Shown here: positions 14,031-17,666 of the stretch, piece by piece
Position numbering within the stretch: the first letter of the stretch is position 1
How the letters are laid out: every line of letters begins with the position of its first letter
Source of the DNA: JBDTMT01 sp033764095
Lineage (GTDB): Bacteria > Desulfobacterota > Binatia > HRBIN30 > CADEER01
Assembly: GCA_033764095.1 (NCBI GenBank)
Contig: JANRJF010000239.1
Span: 1-17,666 of the forward strand
DNA: 17,666 bases
Reading direction: 5' to 3'
Notes under the pieces: generated by a model
The model's database searches: none
What the model saw: the letters and a program-made list of their open reading frames with translations, nothing else
What the model was told of the DNA's origin: nothing
Made by a program: the position numbers and the translations under genes

Positions 14031-14818
14031 CACTCCGGCAGCCATGCGATCGCCCGGATCGGCGAGCCGGTGCCGTCGCGGAAGCGCAGCGGCAGGCCGA
14101 CGTAGTAGAAGCGCTTGCCGACCAACAGGTCGAGGTTGGCGAGCACCTCGGTGTTGACGATCTGGTACTCGCCGCAGACGGTGTGCGCCTGATAGTCGCC
14201 GTCGTCGGTGTGGTCGATGGCCAGGTTGTCGGTGCCGATGTTGATCACCCCCTGCTCGCACAGCCAGGTGGCGGCGCTGCGATCGAGGCCGGTGTAGTCG
14301 GTGACGAACTTCAGCGTCGGCCAGTTGCGCGTGCTGTGGCCGGTGTAGTGGCAGACGATGTCGCCCGGCTTGATGGTGATCCGCTGCGCCTGCACCGCCG
14401 CCGCGAGCTTCTCGGCGGTGATGTAGTCCGGGTAGCGGATGTGGCTGACGTCCACGCAGACCGCTTCGCCGTAGTAGTACTCCAGCGGCGTGAACTCGAG
14501 CGTCGGTGCGTTGGGATCGTACTCGAACACCGCGTCGGAGTGCGTGCCGGTGTGCTCGCTGATCAGCCAGTTGTGCGCCTCGAAGCCGACGTCCGATTTC
14601 CACAGCTCGCGGTAGCGGCCGTGCGTCTGGTTGGTCATGCGGAACGGCCGCTGATGTCCCGGCCAGATCGGCATGCCCTCGAACACCTCGCGGGTGAGAT
14701 CGATGAAGCGCGCCGGCCTGCCGGCCAGCAGCGTCGGCCCGTTGCGCGTCAGCAGATGCGCGCCGAGCCGCGGCACGGCCCAACGCGGTTCACTCGAGGC
14801 AGTGGCATGTGCGGACAT
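14030..14818 (-). CDS. Cyclase/kynurenine-formamidase-like metal hydrolase
   Basis: 262 aa; the ATG at 14818 has AAGGAG 8 nt upstream. It belongs to the cyclase family (kynurenine formamidase, isatin hydrolase and relatives). The metal motif is HTGTHSD (His89, His93, Asp95), and the second-site residues are His212 and Glu224 (AHTVCGEYQIVNTEVLANLDLL). In the standard HxGTHxDxPxH motif a proline and a final histidine follow the Asp; here the sequence is DAVFE, so the position of the presumed base His is Glu99. It may therefore act on a different amide, lactam or ester substrate. First gene of the cyclase-RidA-M20 unit, downstream of the monooxygenase operon across inverted repeat 8. Membership of the family is sure; substrate unknown. 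Confidence 0.9.
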   Translation of the reverse strand: MSAHATASSEPRWAVPRLGAHLLTRNGPTLLAGRPARFIDLTREVFEGMPIWPGHQRPFRMTNQTHGRYRELWKSDVGFEAHNWLISEHTGTHSDAVFEYDPNAPTLEFTPLEYYYGEAVCVDVSHIRYPDYITAEKLAAAVQAQRITIKPGDIVCHYTGHSTRNWPTLKFVTDYTGLDRSAATWLCEQGVINIGTDNLAIDHTDDGDYQAHTVCGEYQIVNTEVLANLDLLVGKRFYYVGLPLRFRDGTGSPIRAIAWLPE

Positions 14819-14837
14819 GAAGCATCTCCTTCAAAAG

Positions 14838-14932
14838 GGATTCACCACAGAGGCACAGAGCCACGGAGGTCGGAGGGAGCTATGGCTCTCTGAGAGTCTT
14901 CTCCGTGACTCCGTGTCTCTGTGGTGAATTCC
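14838..14932. terminator. Inverted repeat 8 (CACAGAG type) closing the monooxygenase operon
   Basis: Left arm 14838-14868 and right arm 14901-14932 pair over about 31 nt with a few mismatches. A nested small hairpin (AGGGAGC, loop, GCTCTCT) lies near 14874-14892 in the spacer. On the minus strand the structure begins 4 nt after the TAA of the beta-subunit gene and ends 19 nt before the cyclase start, so it would form in RNA right behind the operon. No U-run follows, so intrinsic termination is not certain; it may only reduce read-through or protect the 3' end. A third lexical class of palindrome in this window. Confidence 0.75.
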
Positions 14933-14936
14933 TGGT

Positions 14937-15920
14937 TTAGTGCGCGAAGCCGAGCTCGCCCCGGAAGGCGCGCGCCGCGGCGATGGCGTTCGAGGTCGCG
15001 GCGGTGCCGTCGGGGAGGGCGGCGCAGTAGGCGGCGATGGCGCGCTCGCCGAGCGGCACCCAGCGGGCGAGGAAGTCGTTGATCACGTCGGCGTTGCCGG
15101 TCTGCGTGCAGACGAAGTGCATCAGCGCGCTGGTCCAGCGGCGGGCGCGCTCGACGTCGCGCCACTGCGCGTCGTGCAGCATGGCGAGCAGCGGATCGCC
15201 GGCGGCGCGCGCGGCGGCGCCGAGCTGGCGCACGCAGGCTTCGTCGAGGGCGGGCTTGGCGACCAGCGTGAGCGCGACCAGGTGCTCGTCCCAGTCGTAG
15301 GCGACTAGCGCGCGCTCCATCAGCTCGCGCACGCCCTGCCACGCCTCGTCCTCCTCCCAGGCGGTGCGCTCGTTGACGCCAAAGCCGGCGGACGGATGCG
15401 CGCTGGCCAGCTCGCGCGTGCGGTAGGCGGTGCGGCAGAGCCAGCGGAAGGCGTCGGCTTCCTGGAAGACGGCGCAGTTGGTCATCGTGCTGCCGGGTGC
15501 CATCTGCGCCAGGTAGGCCGAGGCCATCTGCACGGTGTGCAGCGCGTAGCGGCTCGGCGTGTACAGGCGCGCCAGGCGTGCCACCCACGCCGGCGCCAGG
15601 TCGCGGTCGTAACCGGCGCGGTTGTGCTCGTCGAGCAGCGTGTCGACGTAGTCCTCCTGGGTGTCCTGCAGCGCCGTGTAGGAGCGGTAGATGACGCCGT
15701 CGGGATCGCGGAAGGCGTCCCAGTCGTCGTGCTTCAGGCGCGCGCCGCCGACGTGCTGCTTGTACCAGCGGTTCATGAACAGGTTGGGATCGAGCTCGTA
15801 CGGCGCCTCGGGGTTGCGGGTGCGGTAGTGCAGGCCGTGCGTGACGATCTCGTACTCGCTGGCGCGGCGGCGCTTGTCGGCCAGCGCGCTCCAGGTCTTC
15901 AGGCCGGTGGCGGCGGACAT
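14937..15920 (-). CDS. tmoE: Toluene-4-monooxygenase-like hydroxylase beta subunit
   Basis: 327 aa, slightly longer than T4MO TmoE (about 307 aa). The ATG at 15920 is preceded by GAGGAG. Strong likeness throughout: LKTWSALADKRRRASEYEIV (7-26), LHYRTRNPEAPYEL, MNRWYKQHVG, LKHDDWDAFRDPDGVIYRSY (62-81), MASAYLAQMAPGSTMTNC, FRWLCRTAYRTRELA and WQGVRELMERALVAYDWDE. The beta subunit pairs with alpha and gamma in the (alpha-beta-gamma)2 hydroxylase; it has the diiron-protein fold but no metal site. Last gene of the A-B-C-D-E set, 18 nt after the effector gene. A stop immediately before inverted repeat 8 supports an operon end here. Confidence 0.95.
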   Translation of the reverse strand: MSAATGLKTWSALADKRRRASEYEIVTHGLHYRTRNPEAPYELDPNLFMNRWYKQHVGGARLKHDDWDAFRDPDGVIYRSYTALQDTQEDYVDTLLDEHNRAGYDRDLAPAWVARLARLYTPSRYALHTVQMASAYLAQMAPGSTMTNCAVFQEADAFRWLCRTAYRTRELASAHPSAGFGVNERTAWEEDEAWQGVRELMERALVAYDWDEHLVALTLVAKPALDEACVRQLGAAARAAGDPLLAMLHDAQWRDVERARRWTSALMHFVCTQTGNADVINDFLARWVPLGERAIAAYCAALPDGTAATSNAIAAARAFRGELGFAH

Positions 15921-15938
15921 CTCATCTCCTCGGCGCGG

Positions 15939-16247
15939 TCAGCCGCGCTTGCCGATGACGAAGCGGAACGCATCCGTGCTGGTGCGGATGTGTCCGGCGA
16001 AGGCCGGCATGTTGATCTCGATCTCGCGCATCTCGAATGGGCGGCCGAGCATGCGCTCGACCGTTTCGCGGCGGACGATGCACTCGCCGGCGACCTTCAC
16101 CCGGATGTACGAGGCGTGCTCCTCGATGATCACCTCGCGCTCGGCGTTGTCCTCGCGCACCGCCTCCACCACCGCATCCGCCACCTCGCCGCTGCGCAGC
16201 ACCGGGCCGGCGTAGCCCGCGTCATGTCCGTCGAGTGGATTGGTCAC
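15939..16247 (-). CDS. tmoD: Monooxygenase effector (coupling) protein, MmoB/DmpM family
   Basis: 102 aa, same length as T4moD. The start is GTG at 16247, preceded by GGAGGAG about 8-9 nt upstream and overlapping the Rieske gene stop by 4 nt (GTGA); no ATG is available. The C-terminal half carries the family pattern GECIVRRETVERMLGRPF (54-71), MREIEINMPAFAGHI (73-87) and FRFVIGKR. In this family the cofactorless effector docks on the hydroxylase alpha subunit and tunes oxygen activation and electron coupling at the diiron centre. Position between C and E matches the tmo, iso and xamo operons. Confidence 0.94.
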   Translation of the reverse strand: MTNPLDGHDAGYAGPVLRSGEVADAVVEAVREDNAEREVIIEEHASYIRVKVAGECIVRRETVERMLGRPFEMREIEINMPAFAGHIRTSTDAFRFVIGKRG

Positions 16248-16579
16248 GGCACTCTCTCCTCCGCGGCCCCGGTGGCGACGTCGACCCACACCGCGTCGTC
16301 GCGCACCTCGACCGCATAGCGGCGCAGGGCGCAGTCGGTCGGGTTGACGCCGCAGCCGCTGCGCACGTCGAACACCCAGCCGTGCGCGCCGCAGGTCAGC
16401 GTCTCGCCGTCGAGCTCGCCCTCGGCGAGCGGCCAGGCCTGGTGCGGGCACTGCGCGTCGAAGGCGCGCAGCTCGCCGCCGGCGAGATGGACGAGCAGGA
16501 CGTCGTTGCCGTCCACCGTCACTTCGACCATCTCGCCTTCCCAGACGTCGTCGAGATCACAGGCGCGGATGAACGCCAT
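16244..16579 (-). CDS. tmoC: Rieske-type [2Fe-2S] ferredoxin of the monooxygenase
   Basis: 111 aa, matching T4moC (112 aa). It starts FIRACDLDDVWEGEMVEV, very like the T4moC N-terminus. Rieske cluster ligands are present: Cys44 and His46 in CPHQAWPL, Cys63 and His66 in CGAHGWVF. A GCGVNPTDCALRRY segment (75-88) follows, as in T4moC. It carries electrons from an NADH-dependent flavin reductase to the hydroxylase. The start ATG lies 5 nt after the gamma-subunit stop, and its stop overlaps the effector start. The reductase partner is not in the window. Confidence 0.95.
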   Translation of the reverse strand: MAFIRACDLDDVWEGEMVEVTVDGNDVLLVHLAGGELRAFDAQCPHQAWPLAEGELDGETLTCGAHGWVFDVRSGCGVNPTDCALRRYAVEVRDDAVWVDVATGAAEERVP

Positions 16580-16584
16580 GGCGC

Positions 16585-16848
16585 TCAACGCGCCTGGCGA
16601 TGGACGAAGATGGTCTCCATCTCCATCAGCCCGGCCGACTTGATCGTCGCCTCCGGCGCCAGCGGCGTCGGATTGCCCTGCACGCAGACGGTCAGCTTCT
16701 CGCCCGGCTCCAGCGGCCGCACGACCACGCCGGCCAACTGGCGCGCCGCCTCCTGCGCCACCTGCGCGATGGTGAAGCCGTCGTCGACCAGCAGGACCTT
16801 GAACCCGTAGTCGCCGTCGAACCCGCAACACAGTGCGAACGCCGCCAT
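16585..16848 (-). CDS. tmoB: Toluene-4-monooxygenase-like hydroxylase gamma subunit
   Basis: 87 aa small ubiquitin-fold protein, close to the T4moB length (84 aa). Similarities to T4moB: MAAFALCCGFDGDYGFKVLL at the start, DDGFTIAQVAQEAARQL (22-38) and PEATIKSAGLMEMETIFV. It is a structural subunit of the hydroxylase and binds no cofactor. The ATG lies 1 nt after the alpha-subunit stop (TGA-C-ATG), so translation is very likely coupled. Confidence 0.92.
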   Translation of the reverse strand: MAAFALCCGFDGDYGFKVLLVDDGFTIAQVAQEAARQLAGVVVRPLEPGEKLTVCVQGNPTPLAPEATIKSAGLMEMETIFVHRQAR

Positions 16849-16849
16849 G

Positions 16850-17666
16850 TCACGCCGCCTTGCCGCGCGCGCGGCGGTAGGGCTCGACCCAGGCGAAGTT
16901 GGTGCCGTCGGTGCCGCGCTCCGGCGCCGACATGCCCATGTAGGTGAGCACGTCCTCGGCGGTCCGCGGCATGACCCGCCCGACGTAGCGGTCGACCAGG
17001 CTCCGGTGGCCGGCGTAGCGCTGCGGATCCTGCTCGAAGATCCAGCGATCGACCTCGGAGCCGAAGTGATAGCGGCGCCCCTTGTAGTCGAGCGTGTAGT
17101 CCTTGAGCGGCTTGCCCGGCACGCCGGTGAGCTCGAAGCCGCTCATGTTGCAGATCATCGGCAGCGGCTCCGGCACGGTCGCGTCGGTGCGGCCGTTCAG
17201 GATGTTGTCGATGATCACGTCCCAGCAGGTGCCGAAGGTCTCGTTCCAGCCCGGGTAGTGCGCCTCCAGCCAGTCGCGCTCGTCGGGATTCACCCCGGCG
17301 ATCGGATGCCACCACTCGGTCGGGCGGTAGAGGTACACGCCGACCTGCTGGGCGTGGTGAAAGGTCTCCAGGTCCTCCAGGAAGATGTCCCAGTACCAGG
17401 GGCGCGACAGGCCGAGGTCGAGGATGCGGCGGATGAACTGCTCGCTCACCCACTCCTGCATGAATTCCTTGAACGAGTGCTCGCGGTGGGCGAGCGGCGT
17501 GTAGTAGTCCATGCAGATGCCGCTCAGCGGCGAGAACTGCTTCCAGCAGCGCCAGAAGGAGATATCGAGCAGCTTCTGCGCCTCGGCCTGCTTGCCGTGC
17601 TCGATCAGGATGCGCAGCAGCGGCTCGCCGATCTGCGAGTGGCGCGCCTCGTCGGACTGGATGGTC
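16850..17666 (-). CDS. tmoA: Toluene/alkene monooxygenase diiron hydroxylase alpha subunit (5' part outside window)
   Basis: Partial: the C-terminal 271 residues of an enzyme usually about 500 aa. The open frame continues past the annotated-looking Met at 17512 to the window edge. The visible start TIQSDEARHSQIG holds the second diiron motif, EARH (Glu codon 17648-17650, His codon 17639-17641). The first motif and the substrate-channel residues lie outside. Strong likeness to T4moA follows: MDYYTPLAHREHSFKEFMQE, GLSRPWYWDIFLEDLE, ERDWLEAHYPGWNETFG, CWDVIIDNILN, YHFGSEVDRWIFEQDP and YMGMSAPE. The family oxidises aromatics or alkenes using O2. Toluene, isoprene and alkene monooxygenases share this gene order, so the substrate is not decided here. 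Confidence 0.95.
   Translation of the reverse strand, partial: TIQSDEARHSQIGEPLLRILIEHGKQAEAQKLLDISFWRCWKQFSPLSGICMDYYTPLAHREHSFKEFMQEWVSEQFIRRILDLGLSRPWYWDIFLEDLETFHHAQQVGVYLYRPTEWWHPIAGVNPDERDWLEAHYPGWNETFGTCWDVIIDNILNGRTDATVPEPLPMICNMSGFELTGVPGKPLKDYTLDYKGRRYHFGSEVDRWIFEQDPQRYAGHRSLVDRYVGRVMPRTAEDVLTYMGMSAPERGTDGTNFAWVEPYRRARGKAA

Noticed and set aside
12492..14105. 537-codon plus-strand open frame opposite M20 and RidA
   Set aside because: Spans two real genes on the other strand, has no domain, and its composition is that of an antisense frame.
16850..17512. Taking the Met at 17512 as the start of a short 220-aa protein
   Set aside because: The frame stays open to the window edge and the upstream residues (DEARH region) match the diiron alpha subunit, so this is an internal Met of a partial gene.

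Overview
The window is 17.7 kb of high-GC, gene-dense bacterial DNA with strong third-position G/C bias and mostly recognisable Shine-Dalgarno sites. No rRNA, tRNA, phage, transposase or CRISPR array is visible. The gene set is a toluene/alkene-type diiron monooxygenase, a flavin/F420 luciferase-like oxidoreductase, a GMC alcohol oxidase with an aldehyde dehydrogenase, an acetoacetate-decarboxylase-family protein, a phytanoyl-CoA-dioxygenase-family protein and an orphan NitT/TauT-type binding protein. Many gene borders carry 'GATGAACAC'-type palindromes. Together these suggest an uncultured environmental lineage, such as Binatota or another former deltaproteobacterial group; this placement is a guess and nothing in the window is phylogenetically decisive.

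Left part (1-3320, minus strand): an acetoacetate-decarboxylase-family gene, then, past an inverted repeat, a GMC oxidoreductase. Only 3 nt after that comes an aldehyde dehydrogenase that runs off the window edge. The ALDH carries an extra N-terminal domain resembling the one that precedes the GMC domain in long-chain alcohol oxidases. An alcohol to aldehyde to acid relay is the natural reading.

Centre (3474-12475): thiD and an LLM oxidoreductase (plus strand), a multi-PAS soluble sensor histidine kinase with no partner regulator (minus), a cytoplasmic-looking GH29 alpha-L-fucosidase and a PhyH-family dioxygenase (plus), a DUF1499 membrane protein and a secreted binding protein (minus), and a divergent XRE-cupin regulator (plus). 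These look like unrelated single genes, and most are separated by inverted repeats.

Right part (12453-17666, minus strand): a toluene-4-monooxygenase-like operon in the canonical order A-B-C-D-E (A truncated at the window edge), closed by a strong inverted repeat. It is followed by a tightly coupled trio: a cyclase/kynurenine-formamidase-family hydrolase, a RidA-family protein and an M20 deacylase/peptidase. The reductase (F) that usually follows E is not there. The cyclase and the RidA protein both lack a residue considered important in their characterised relatives.

The most unusual non-coding feature is the set of eight intergenic inverted repeats in three sequence types: six built on a 10-nt 'CACRGATGAA' unit, one on 'GGTGACC' and one on 'CACAGAG'. 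They occur in divergent, tandem and convergent gaps alike, so they are not only terminators. Two of them supply the stop codon, and in one case several final codons, of the neighbouring gene.
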